DNA from: Microcaldota archaeon
GTDB lineage: Archaea; Micrarchaeota; Micrarchaeia; Burarchaeales; JACQQB01
DNA: 7,382 nucleotides
Direction: 5' to 3'
Assembly (NCBI GenBank): GCA_016207225.1
Contig: JACQQB010000092.1
Span: forward strand, 1 to 7,382
The notes below the pieces were generated by a model. It saw nothing but the letters and a program-made list of their open reading frames with translations. It was not told where the DNA came from and did not search any database. Shown piece after piece: positions 1 through 4,751 of the stretch (positions within the stretch are counted from its first letter, which is position 1; the number at the start of each line of letters is the position of its first letter). A program made the translations under genes and the position numbers.

Positions 1-101
1 GCCCATACCCTGTATATAACATCTACTTGACTTTCAATTATTTTTTCCTCACTAATTCCTATTGGTCTTACAGAAATGATACGTTCTGGTTCTTCTTTCA
101 A
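1..101 (-). CDS. Possible 5' end of a gene leaving the window (tentative TrmO-like N-terminus)
   Basis: On the minus strand a frame is open from beyond position 101 to the left edge. Read from a TTG at 101-99, it gives about 33 residues beginning MKEEPERIISVRPIG and ending near DVIYRVWA. The composition looks coding: charged, with alternating hydrophobic residues. The xxxxRPIG strand followed by a second strand is reminiscent of the N-terminus of the TrmO (UPF0066) tRNA methyltransferase family, but the fragment is too short to assign and lacks any catalytic motif. A TATA-like CTATATCT on the minus strand at 126-119, centred 21.5 nt upstream of the TTG, could give a near-leaderless transcript, though the spacing is slightly shorter than elsewhere in the window. 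The frame stays open upstream through a GTG at 170-168, but that stretch is antisense to the conserved Fic region and is probably not coding. The reading could be fortuitous. Confidence 0.3.
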   Translation of the reverse strand, partial: MKEEPERIISVRPIGISEEKIIESQVDVIYRVW

Positions 102-133
102 AAATTGAAGGCTATGGTAGATATAGAGGTATC

Positions 134-514
134 TTGAGACCTGTGAATGTGATGATTCGTGGTTCTTCACATATTTTTCCAGATTATAGGGAAGTCTTTA
201 GTTTGATGCGTGAATTAATAGGGTGGTATAGAATAAATAAGGAGCTTATGCACCCAGTTGAGCTAGCTGCAAAATTTCATACCAAATTCACCAGCATACA
301 TCCTTTTGCTGATGGAAATGGCAGAATGGCACGATTGCTTATGAACTACATACTTCAGAGAAATATGCTCCCATTTACAAATATTCCGTTAAATAGAAGA
401 AGCACATATATGAAAACTCAAGAAGCAGGAAATAGTGAAAACCATAAGCCTTTTACGCTTTTTTTAGTCGAAGAAGTAACTAAGCAATGTAAAAAACTGA
501 AAAAGAAGGACTGA
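134..514 (+). pseudogene. Fic-domain protein, N-terminally truncated remnant
   Basis: Fic-domain enzymes transfer AMP or related groups to protein hydroxyls. Counting from the TTG at 134 (126 residues), the catalytic loop HPFADGNGRMAR (residues 56-67) is intact: H56, D60, N62, R64 and R67. The flap that docks the target is visible before it (RGSSHIFPD, residues 9-17), and the helix PVELAAKFHTKF precedes the loop. Fic-like sequence continues upstream of the TTG (GYGRYRGIL, from about 110), and the frame is open back to a TGA at 77-79. No ATG lies in that stretch and no Fic sequence is visible in the other two forward frames at 1-106. Full-length Fic proteins of this type are usually well over 200 residues, so the N-terminal helices, including the usual inhibitory helix with its S/TxxxE motif, are absent. 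No TATA box or Shine-Dalgarno sequence was found upstream. It is most likely a decayed gene; a short unregulated Fic protein from a late start is the alternative. Confidence 0.7.
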
Positions 515-710
515 TTTCTGTGTAATTTTCCTATGGTTTCCTAAGGATTTCCGCGTAAATTTGAACAGTAAGGCAAGTGATTACTTTTCTTTGAAAATCC
601 TTTGATGAGTGCCTAGTTTTCAGTGTCAGTCAGGTAGAGTAATTAGTATTATCATAGAAAACTTGGGCTAACAATGAATTAATAGATGTTAAATAGGATA
701 TGTTGTGCGT
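515..710. other. Intergenic region without recognisable genes
   Basis: About 200 bp between the stop codons of the convergent Fic remnant and the parvulin gene. I see no convincing open frame, RNA fold or promoter. It holds one copy of a 17-nt sequence (618-634) that recurs with one mismatch downstream of the 1184-1687 gene. Confidence 0.5.
618..634 (+). repeat. 17-nt intergenic direct repeat, copy 1
   Basis: TTTCAGTGTCAGTCAGG matches 1716-1732 at 16 of 17 positions. Both copies lie in intergenic DNA shortly downstream of a plus-strand stop codon (about 100 and 30 nt). Confidence 0.35.
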
Positions 711-977
711 TTATCCTGTACGCTTAATTAAGTGCCATCCAAATTCAGTTTTTACTGGAGAGCTTATCTGACCTACTTTAAGTTTCTCTGTTGCCTCTTC
801 AAATGGTTTAACCATTGCGCCCTTTCCGAAGTTTCCTAAGTCTCCACCTTGTTTTCTACTAGGGCATTTAGAAAAAGTCCTTGCAGCATCCTCAAAACTC
901 ATCTTCTTAGAATTTATGTCTCCAAGGATACGTTTTGCTTCAGATTCTGCATCTACCAGTATATGGCTTGCTTTCAT
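711..977 (-). CDS. Single-domain parvulin-type peptidyl-prolyl cis-trans isomerase
   Basis: Catalyses cis-trans isomerisation of peptidyl-prolyl bonds and so assists protein folding. The 88 residues are exactly one parvulin domain with no targeting signal, so it should be cytosolic, like E. coli Par10 and the short archaeal parvulins. Visible family motifs are ASHILV at residues 3-8 (active-site H5), SKCPSRKQGGDLGNF at 36-50 (C38 at the Cys/Asp active-site position), MVKPFEEA at 55-62 (F59 in the proline pocket) and FGWHLIKR at 79-86 (F79, H82). The ATG start is supported by its place at the domain edge and by AGGTGA 5 nt upstream. It is a stand-alone gene, convergent with the Fic remnant and divergent from the 1184-1687 gene. 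The family assignment is firm; its client proteins cannot be inferred. Confidence 0.95.
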   Translation of the reverse strand: MKASHILVDAESEAKRILGDINSKKMSFEDAARTFSKCPSRKQGGDLGNFGKGAMVKPFEEATEKLKVGQISSPVKTEFGWHLIKRTG

Positions 978-981
978 AGTT

Positions 982-987
982 TCACCT
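982..987 (-). promoter_or_regulatory. Shine-Dalgarno sequence of the parvulin gene
   Basis: AGGTGA on the minus strand, ending 4 nt before the ATG at 977-975. It matches the archaeal anti-Shine-Dalgarno complement (GGAGGTGA) and supports the chosen start. Confidence 0.75.
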
Positions 988-1013
988 TTTCAAATATTTA
1001 CTTTCAATTAGTG

Positions 1014-1023
1014 TGTAAATATC
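1014..1023 (-). promoter_or_regulatory. Candidate TATA box of the parvulin gene
   Basis: GATATTTACA on the minus strand is centred 41.5 nt upstream of the parvulin ATG. With transcription starting about 25 nt downstream of the TATA centre, the leader would be about 16 nt and would contain the AGGTGA at 987-982. The match to the archaeal TTTAWAWA consensus is only moderate. Confidence 0.4.
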
Positions 1024-1130
1024 GATTTTTAATCATATCGTTGACAACATAACATAAATTTCCGTGTAAGAATATTTTTTGATAATCCACTCATTGCTGA
1101 AATTTTATGGAGTAGGATAGTGAAAAAGGC

Positions 1131-1138
1131 TTTAAATA
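1131..1138 (+). promoter_or_regulatory. TATA box of the 1184-1687 gene
   Basis: TTTAAATA is a near-consensus archaeal TATA box preceded by a purine-rich stretch (AAAAAGGC) in the place of the TFB recognition element. It is centred 49.5 nt upstream of the ATG, which predicts a leader of roughly 20-25 nt containing AGGTGA at 1174-1179, a Shine-Dalgarno sequence 4 nt before the start. Confidence 0.7.
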
Positions 1139-1183
1139 GCTGGATCGATAAGAATATGTTTTCATTTAGGTATAGGTGAGTAG

Positions 1184-1687
1184 ATGGTTGATGAAAAACT
1201 AAAAAAAGAACTGGAAAAGGTGTACGAAGAATCGGTAGCCCAGTTCAACAGAGATCTTGAGAAGCTAAAAAAGGCAATACCAGCCATTAGAAAAAAGGAT
1301 TATTCTACTCTTGTATCGATATTTAAAACCCTTGAGAACAAGAGCTTTGTATTACCAGACCGTGAACAACTTGAAAAAATTCCTCAGAAGGAGTTAGAAG
1401 AATCCATAGAATTATTGTCATCGGATGCTGCTAGGCCACCTGAGATAAAGAATTCTAAATTCATTGCGGTTAAATCTGAAGGTCCTTCAGCTGCGTATTA
1501 TATGCAGACAGATCTGGATATACCTGATTGCATTACTATAACTGTGGTAAGGTTTCACAAGGTTGGAACAGGGTGGAAGCGCGATGATATGATCTATAGC
1601 TCGAGTTTTGCCAAAGGAGCAACTGAAAAGGAAAATCAGGAGGCTATAGTGAAGGAGATGGAGACAAACCCTGGGCTTAAGCTTTAG
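1184..1687 (+). CDS. Hypothetical protein with a charged helical N-terminus and a beta-rich C-terminal domain
   Basis: I do not recognise this 167-residue protein. Residues 1-35 are rich in Lys, Glu and Leu (MVDEKLKKELEKVYEE onward) and likely form a long helix or short coiled coil. Residues 36-80 look helical as well (YSTLVSIFKTL, EQLEKIPQKELEESIELL). Residues 90-142 alternate like beta strands (KFIAVKSEG, AAYYMQTDL, CITITVVRFHKV, WKRDDMIYSSSF), an order faintly like NTF2/SnoaL-type alpha+beta folds, though this is only a visual impression. There is no signal peptide and no membrane segment, so it should be cytosolic. The start is well supported by a consensus TATA box at 1131 and a Shine-Dalgarno AGGTGA at 1174-1179. 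No neighbour points to a function. Confidence 0.85.
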   Translation: MVDEKLKKELEKVYEESVAQFNRDLEKLKKAIPAIRKKDYSTLVSIFKTLENKSFVLPDREQLEKIPQKELEESIELLSSDAARPPEIKNSKFIAVKSEGPSAAYYMQTDLDIPDCITITVVRFHKVGTGWKRDDMIYSSSFAKGATEKENQEAIVKEMETNPGLKL

Positions 1688-1715
1688 AACTTAGAACGAG
1701 CTGTCTGTGTCTTTA

Positions 1716-1732
1716 TTTCAGTGTCGGTCAGG
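1716..1732 (+). repeat. 17-nt intergenic direct repeat, copy 2
   Basis: TTTCAGTGTCGGTCAGG, second copy of the sequence at 618-634 with one A-to-G difference. It lies between the 1184-1687 gene and the lipoprotein gene. Confidence 0.35.
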
Positions 1733-1765
1733 ATCTTGTGTTGATGTAATTGGGTTTGCGTTAGA

Positions 1766-1773
1766 TTTATTAA
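1766..1773 (+). promoter_or_regulatory. Candidate TATA box of the lipoprotein gene (leaderless spacing)
   Basis: TTTATTAA is centred 25.5 nt upstream of the ATG at 1795, the distance expected when transcription starts at the start codon. No convincing Shine-Dalgarno sequence lies between them, which agrees with a leaderless mRNA. Confidence 0.5.
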
Positions 1774-1794
1774 GGTCGGTAAAGTAATAACTCC

Positions 1795-2115
1795 ATGAAA
1801 TATTGGATCATATTTATTTTTTTATTTCTAGTATTCTTTGGTTGTATCTGCCAGCAGATTTCCCCTAAAGACAACATAGTAACTCCGCCAGTATCGCCAG
1901 ATCAGGAACTAGGCGTAAATTCAACGCCAACCACTCAGCCTTCAGTGGATAATTCCTGCACCACAAGCTCTGATTGCAGTTATAAGCAGAAATGTAAAAA
2001 TGGGAAATGTGTCACTGTTGAATGCACTTCAAATTCCCAGTGTAGTGGTTGCAGTAGATGTTCGGATAATCGTTGCGTGTCCTGTGGTTCTGGACCTTAT
2101 GGCTGCTATTGTTGA
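1795..2115 (+). CDS. Small secreted Cys-rich lipoprotein
   Basis: A 106-residue protein of unknown function, predicted to be exported and membrane-anchored. Residues 1-16 form a short hydrophobic signal (KYWIIFIFLFLVFFG) ending in a lipobox-like FFG-C, so C17 would be the lipidated Cys. Residues 20-54 are a linker rich in Pro, Thr, Ser and Asn. Residues 55-106 hold 12 cysteines in 52 residues. Two units share the frame C-x5-C-x5-C-x4-C: C55, C61, C67, C72 and C77, C83, C89, C94, the second with an extra C86. The tail adds C97, C104 and C106. An even number of Cys in the domain suggests a disulphide knot or, less likely, metal binding. Small C-x5-C repeats of this sort occur in surface proteins of many archaea and bacteria. 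The gene is convergent with the peptidase gene 36 bp downstream. The lipoprotein call is likely; the binding partner is unknown. Confidence 0.85.
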   Translation: MKYWIIFIFLFLVFFGCICQQISPKDNIVTPPVSPDQELGVNSTPTTQPSVDNSCTTSSDCSYKQKCKNGKCVTVECTSNSQCSGCSRCSDNRCVSCGSGPYGCYC

Positions 2116-2128
2116 AACGCCTTTCTGA

Positions 2129-2142
2129 CCAGTGCATACTGG
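2129..2142. other. Short inverted repeat between convergent genes
   Basis: CCAGT-GCAT-ACTGG, a 5-bp stem with a 4-nt loop, lies in the 36-bp gap between the convergent lipoprotein and peptidase genes. It could be a weak bidirectional transcription end signal, but no T-tract follows on either strand and a 5-bp stem can arise by chance. Confidence 0.25.
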
Positions 2143-2151
2143 AATGGAGGA

Positions 2152-2967
2152 TCAGTTGACTTTGACTGGTATTTCTGAAATTTTTCTTAGAAATTTGAGG
2201 GCTGTTTTTGCATGGATGAGGGGCATTTTCTGATTCGGCCTGTCGAAATGCCCGTAGACAATAGGACCAAATGCAAATGAAGGCGCTATAGACCTGTAAA
2301 CATGAGCCTCGTCATAACCTGAGAGTTTCCTTATGCTCACATGTGGACTGTTAAAGCGTCGTAAGAAATATGAGCCGATTTTTTTTGACTTGTGGTTGGA
2401 GTAGCCATCTAAGTAACAGTGCAGGGGATCTTTTAGGTCAAAGATTTCATGATGCTCCTTGTGCCATTCGATCCTTTTTGCATTAGTAAGAAGTTTTGGG
2501 TAAGTAACATCGACAGCTACGCATAGGTCTGGAGTTATCTTTCGTTTTTTTAGTTCTTTCAGGACTTCCCTTGCGCTTAAGCCAAAGCGCCTTGGGTTTT
2601 TTTTGTCTGCCTCCTCTGAAGCCGTAAAAATATAGATTGCCCTGCCCCTTTTAGGGCCTTCCTGTGCCAGCAGGAGGTTGAGATAGCAACCTATCGAATT
2701 GTCCAGAACACCGCTTAGTATTCTTTTCCTGCCCGATTTGTAGCTCTTGAACTTTGCATGGGGTATTCGGGGGTCTACATCAACGTGTGAAGAGTAGAGA
2801 ATTACTTTATTTCCAGACCCTTTCTGTACCCAGATATTGCCATATTTGTCTAGAGAGGGGTTACAACCACGCCTTTTAAGTTCCTTTAGGAGGTATTCAT
2901 GACGTGGGCCTTTCCTCTTAACTCCGTCGAAGTACCTTTTAGTTATTTCCCTTATGAACTTGAGCAT
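2152..2967 (-). CDS. Clan MH (M42/M28-like) zinc metallopeptidase or deacylase
   Basis: A 271-residue co-catalytic metalloenzyme, probably an aminopeptidase or related amidohydrolase in the cytosol. The clan MH ligand set is visible in order: SSHVDVD (H61 metal ligand, D63 helper), GVLDNSIG (D89, bridging), TASEEADKKNPRRFGLSA (E118 general base, E119 ligand), AVDVT (D153 ligand) and PLIHAKTAL (H252 ligand). The DVT step and the EE motif followed by a G-x-S/A segment resemble M42, but the protein is shorter than the usual ~350 residues, so the inserted dimerisation domain is probably reduced. The frame is open to 3060, but I chose the ATG at 2967 because a TATA box at 2987-2996 sits 24.5 nt upstream of it, inside the would-be extension, and because the next residues (LKFIREITKRYFDG) look like the family's first helix. 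It is divergent from the PurD-like gene. The substrate is not predictable. Confidence 0.88.
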   Translation of the reverse strand: MLKFIREITKRYFDGVKRKGPRHEYLLKELKRRGCNPSLDKYGNIWVQKGSGNKVILYSSHVDVDPRIPHAKFKSYKSGRKRILSGVLDNSIGCYLNLLLAQEGPKRGRAIYIFTASEEADKKNPRRFGLSAREVLKELKKRKITPDLCVAVDVTYPKLLTNAKRIEWHKEHHEIFDLKDPLHCYLDGYSNHKSKKIGSYFLRRFNSPHVSIRKLSGYDEAHVYRSIAPSFAFGPIVYGHFDRPNQKMPLIHAKTALKFLRKISEIPVKVN

Positions 2968-2986
2968 ATGTGTAAATATGAGCAAA

Positions 2987-2996
2987 CTTATATAAA
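2987..2996 (-). promoter_or_regulatory. TATA box of the metallopeptidase gene (leaderless spacing)
   Basis: TTTATATAAG on the minus strand closely matches the archaeal TATA consensus and is centred 24.5 nt upstream of the ATG at 2967. This makes leaderless initiation likely and argues that 2968-3060 is not coding, although that stretch is open in frame. Confidence 0.7.
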
Positions 2997-3110
2997 ACCA
3001 TATTTTCTCAGTCGAAAAAGGTGGAAAAGAGAGTTTTGATACTTTATTGCCCTGAAACACCTAATCCTTTAGGAGAATTGAATACGTTAGCAAAGCTGGA
3101 AAAGAGCAAG

Positions 3111-3120
3111 TAAATAAATA
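3111..3120 (+). promoter_or_regulatory. TATA box of the PurD-like gene (leaderless spacing)
   Basis: TAAATAAATA is centred 24.5 nt upstream of the ATG at 3140. A GGGAG lies at 3122-3126, but it is 13 nt from the start, too far for a normal Shine-Dalgarno sequence. Leaderless transcription therefore fits better. Confidence 0.55.
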
Positions 3121-3139
3121 TGGGAGAATAAATCCATTT

Positions 3140-4435
3140 ATGAATAATCAGAATGGAAAGAAATTGAAATTTCTTTTTGTTTCCATAGATGCCTTGATAG
3201 GAGATCTAGCGAAAGCAGTCAAGGCAGAAGGTAATGATGTGAAGTACTACATACAGAGCAAGGATCAGAAAGATGTATGCGATGGTTTTTTTGAAAAGGT
3301 TGATAGCTGGAAGGAATATGCAGAATGGGCAGACGTAGTGGTTTTTGATGATGTGGGTTTTGGTGAGGAGGCAGAGAAGCTTAGGAAGACTGGAAAAAAC
3401 GTTATTGGCGGAAGTATTTACACTGATAAGATAGAGTTGGATAGGGAATTTGGGCAGGCTGAAATGAAAACAGTTGGAATGACAGTGATTCCTACTTGGA
3501 ACTTCAAGAATTTTGATGAGGCGATAGAATTCATGAAAAAGAACCTCGATAGGTATGTGATAAAGCCTAGCGGGCTGGCACAGAATGAGAAGGAATTGCT
3601 TTTTGTGGGTCAGGAAGAAGATGGAATGGACATAGTTGAAATGCTTGAAAGATACAAGAAAAACTGGGGTAAGAAGATAAAGGAATTCCAGCTCCAAAAA
3701 TATATTTCAGGAGTTGAGGTGGCAGTCGGGGCATTCTTCAACGGCAAGGATTTTATAATGCCCATAAACGTGAATTTTGAACATAAGAGAATGTTTCCAG
3801 GTGAATTGGGACCAAGCACTGGTGAGATGGGGACATCGATGTTCTTTACAAATAATAGTCCGATTTTTGAAGCAACGTTATTGAAGATGAAGGAGAAGTT
3901 TGCTGCTTCGGGCTATGTTGGCTATATTGATATAAACTGCATAGTGAACTCTAGGGGAATATACCCATTGGAATTTACAAGCAGGTTTGGTTATCCGCAT
4001 ATAAGCATAGTAATGGAAGGCATTTTGAGTGAGTGGGGATCGTTTCTTTATGGCATAAGCAAAGGAGAAACACCAGAACTTAGGGCCAAGCGGGCTTTTG
4101 AAGTAGGGATTGTTGTGGCTGTTCCTCCGTTCCCTTTCAACGACCCTGCAGCATTTAAAAAATATTCGGAAGATGCAACAATAATATTCAAGAAGCAGAA
4201 TTTTGAGGGTATACATCTGGGAGATGTGAAATTTGTTGAGGAGGATTGGCGACTTGCAGGCAATAGTGGCTATGCATTGGTTGTTACAGGCTCCGGTACA
4301 ACGATGGAAGAGGCAAGGAATTTGGCCTATAACAGGATAAGGAACATAATAATACCCAATATGTTTTACAGGACAGACATAGGCAGGAGATGGGAAGAGG
4401 AAAGGGACAAGTTAACTACTTGGGGCTATTTGTAG
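3140..4435 (+). CDS. PurD-like ATP-grasp ligase (divergent phosphoribosylamine-glycine ligase homologue)
   Basis: A 431-residue protein with full-length resemblance to PurD, which joins phosphoribosylamine and glycine using ATP in purine synthesis. It shows YVIKPSGLA (139-147, ATP-grasp strand), LQKYISGVEVAVGAFFNG (185-202), EHKRMFPGELGPSTGEMGT (214-232, like PurD's GPNTGGMG loop), YIDINCIVN and YPLEFTSRFGYPHIS (275-289), then the C-terminal SGYALVVTGSGTTMEEARNLAY (376-397) and YRTDIG (410-415, like the family's FRxDIG ending). Key sites differ from canonical PurD. The N-terminal GGREH motif is missing (here FVSIDALIGD). The metal-site pattern E-x-N-x-RFGDPE reads E278-F-T280-S-RFG-Y-P-H287. 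The glycine-rich ATP loop after KPSGLA lacks GKG. It may be a ligase for a different substrate. No other purine gene is nearby. Confidence 0.85.
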   Translation: MNNQNGKKLKFLFVSIDALIGDLAKAVKAEGNDVKYYIQSKDQKDVCDGFFEKVDSWKEYAEWADVVVFDDVGFGEEAEKLRKTGKNVIGGSIYTDKIELDREFGQAEMKTVGMTVIPTWNFKNFDEAIEFMKKNLDRYVIKPSGLAQNEKELLFVGQEEDGMDIVEMLERYKKNWGKKIKEFQLQKYISGVEVAVGAFFNGKDFIMPINVNFEHKRMFPGELGPSTGEMGTSMFFTNNSPIFEATLLKMKEKFAASGYVGYIDINCIVNSRGIYPLEFTSRFGYPHISIVMEGILSEWGSFLYGISKGETPELRAKRAFEVGIVVAVPPFPFNDPAAFKKYSEDATIIFKKQNFEGIHLGDVKFVEEDWRLAGNSGYALVVTGSGTTMEEARNLAYNRIRNIIIPNMFYRTDIGRRWEEERDKLTTWGYL

Positions 4436-4486
4436 AAACTGTTGATTAGAAATGGCATATTTCAGGTGTTGAACGTACCTGCTACG

Positions 4487-4494
4487 TTATATAC
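4487..4494 (+). promoter_or_regulatory. TATA box of small protein A gene (leaderless spacing)
   Basis: TTATATAC is centred 25.5 nt upstream of the ATG at 4516, with no Shine-Dalgarno sequence between. It overlaps the left arm of the inverted repeat at 4490-4512, so a protein bound to the repeat would block TBP/TFB. Confidence 0.6.
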
Positions 4495-4512
4495 TATAGA
4501 GTTTATAGTATA
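4490..4512. promoter_or_regulatory. Perfect 9-bp inverted repeat over the gene A promoter (candidate operator)
   Basis: TATACTATA (4490-4498), a 5-nt spacer GAGTT, then TATAGTATA (4504-4512). The arms are perfect reverse complements. The element starts within the TATA box and ends 3 nt before the ATG, so it covers the whole core promoter and the expected start site of a leaderless transcript. This placement fits a repressor operator better than an RNA hairpin, because most of it would not be transcribed. Confidence 0.55.
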
Positions 4513-4515
4513 GAT

Positions 4516-4713
4516 ATGAGCGAAAAAGAAAAGCAAAGAATAATTGAAGCATGGAATAAGCATGTTGAGGGAATTGCCAGACAACACAAGTATGCGACCT
4601 TTAGCTCTGCTGCCGAAGAGGATTTCTGCGAAACTTTTAGGAATGGCATTCTGGCCTACGAAAGTCTTACCAAAAAGGAAAAACTTGAAATTTGCGCATA
4701 TGCAAGACTCTAG
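4516..4713 (+). CDS. Small helical protein A (65 aa), paralogue of the 5722-5919 product
   Basis: I do not recognise the family. The 65 residues look all-helical: helix 1 at about 2-23 (SEKEKQRIIEAWNKHVEGIAR), helix 2 at about 31-47 around AEEDFCETFRNGI (33-45), and helix 3 at about 52-64 (TKKEKLEICAYAR). There is no signal or membrane segment. Gapless alignment to the product of 5722-5919 gives 35 of 65 identical residues by eye, including A12, W13, K15, H16, G19, A21, R22, the 33-45 block, L51, T52, E55, K56, L57, A61, Y62 and the final L65. The ATG is supported by this alignment and by a TATA box 25.5 nt upstream. It converges on the methyltransferase gene with a 38-bp gap. Its size and a palindrome over its promoter would fit a small DNA- or protein-binding regulator, which is inference only. 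Two conserved copies argue that it is a real gene. Confidence 0.88.
   Translation: MSEKEKQRIIEAWNKHVEGIARQHKYATFSSAAEEDFCETFRNGILAYESLTKKEKLEICAYARL
4612..4650 (+). repeat. Inverted repeat copy 1: conserved core of the small paralogue pair
   Basis: These 39 nt encode AEEDFCETFRNGI in protein A and match the reverse complement of 5785-5823 at 36 of 39 positions. All three differences are at third codon positions and are synonymous. The near identity marks a gene duplication kept by selection on the protein. Confidence 0.8.
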
Positions 4714-4751
4714 CCAGTATGAACGGCTTTTCGATTTTTCTACATTGTAAC

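Noticed and set aside
849..1052. 67-residue plus-strand frame over the parvulin start
   Set aside because: Antisense to the parvulin active-site region and its promoter, with a Cys/Phe-rich shadow composition.
978..1183. RNA gene or riboswitch in the parvulin/1184 divergent region
   Set aside because: Apart from the two promoters and Shine-Dalgarno sequences the region is plain AT-rich DNA, and I could find no long stem or conserved RNA motif.
3206..3697. 163-residue open frame on the minus strand, antisense to the PurD-like gene
   Set aside because: Its hydrophobic, Phe/Leu/His-rich composition is typical of the complement of a Lys/Glu-rich gene, and the plus-strand frame has clear ATP-grasp motifs.
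3878..4216. 112-residue minus-strand frame within the PurD-like gene
   Set aside because: Antisense to conserved C-terminal PurD motifs, without any promoter or recognisable domain.
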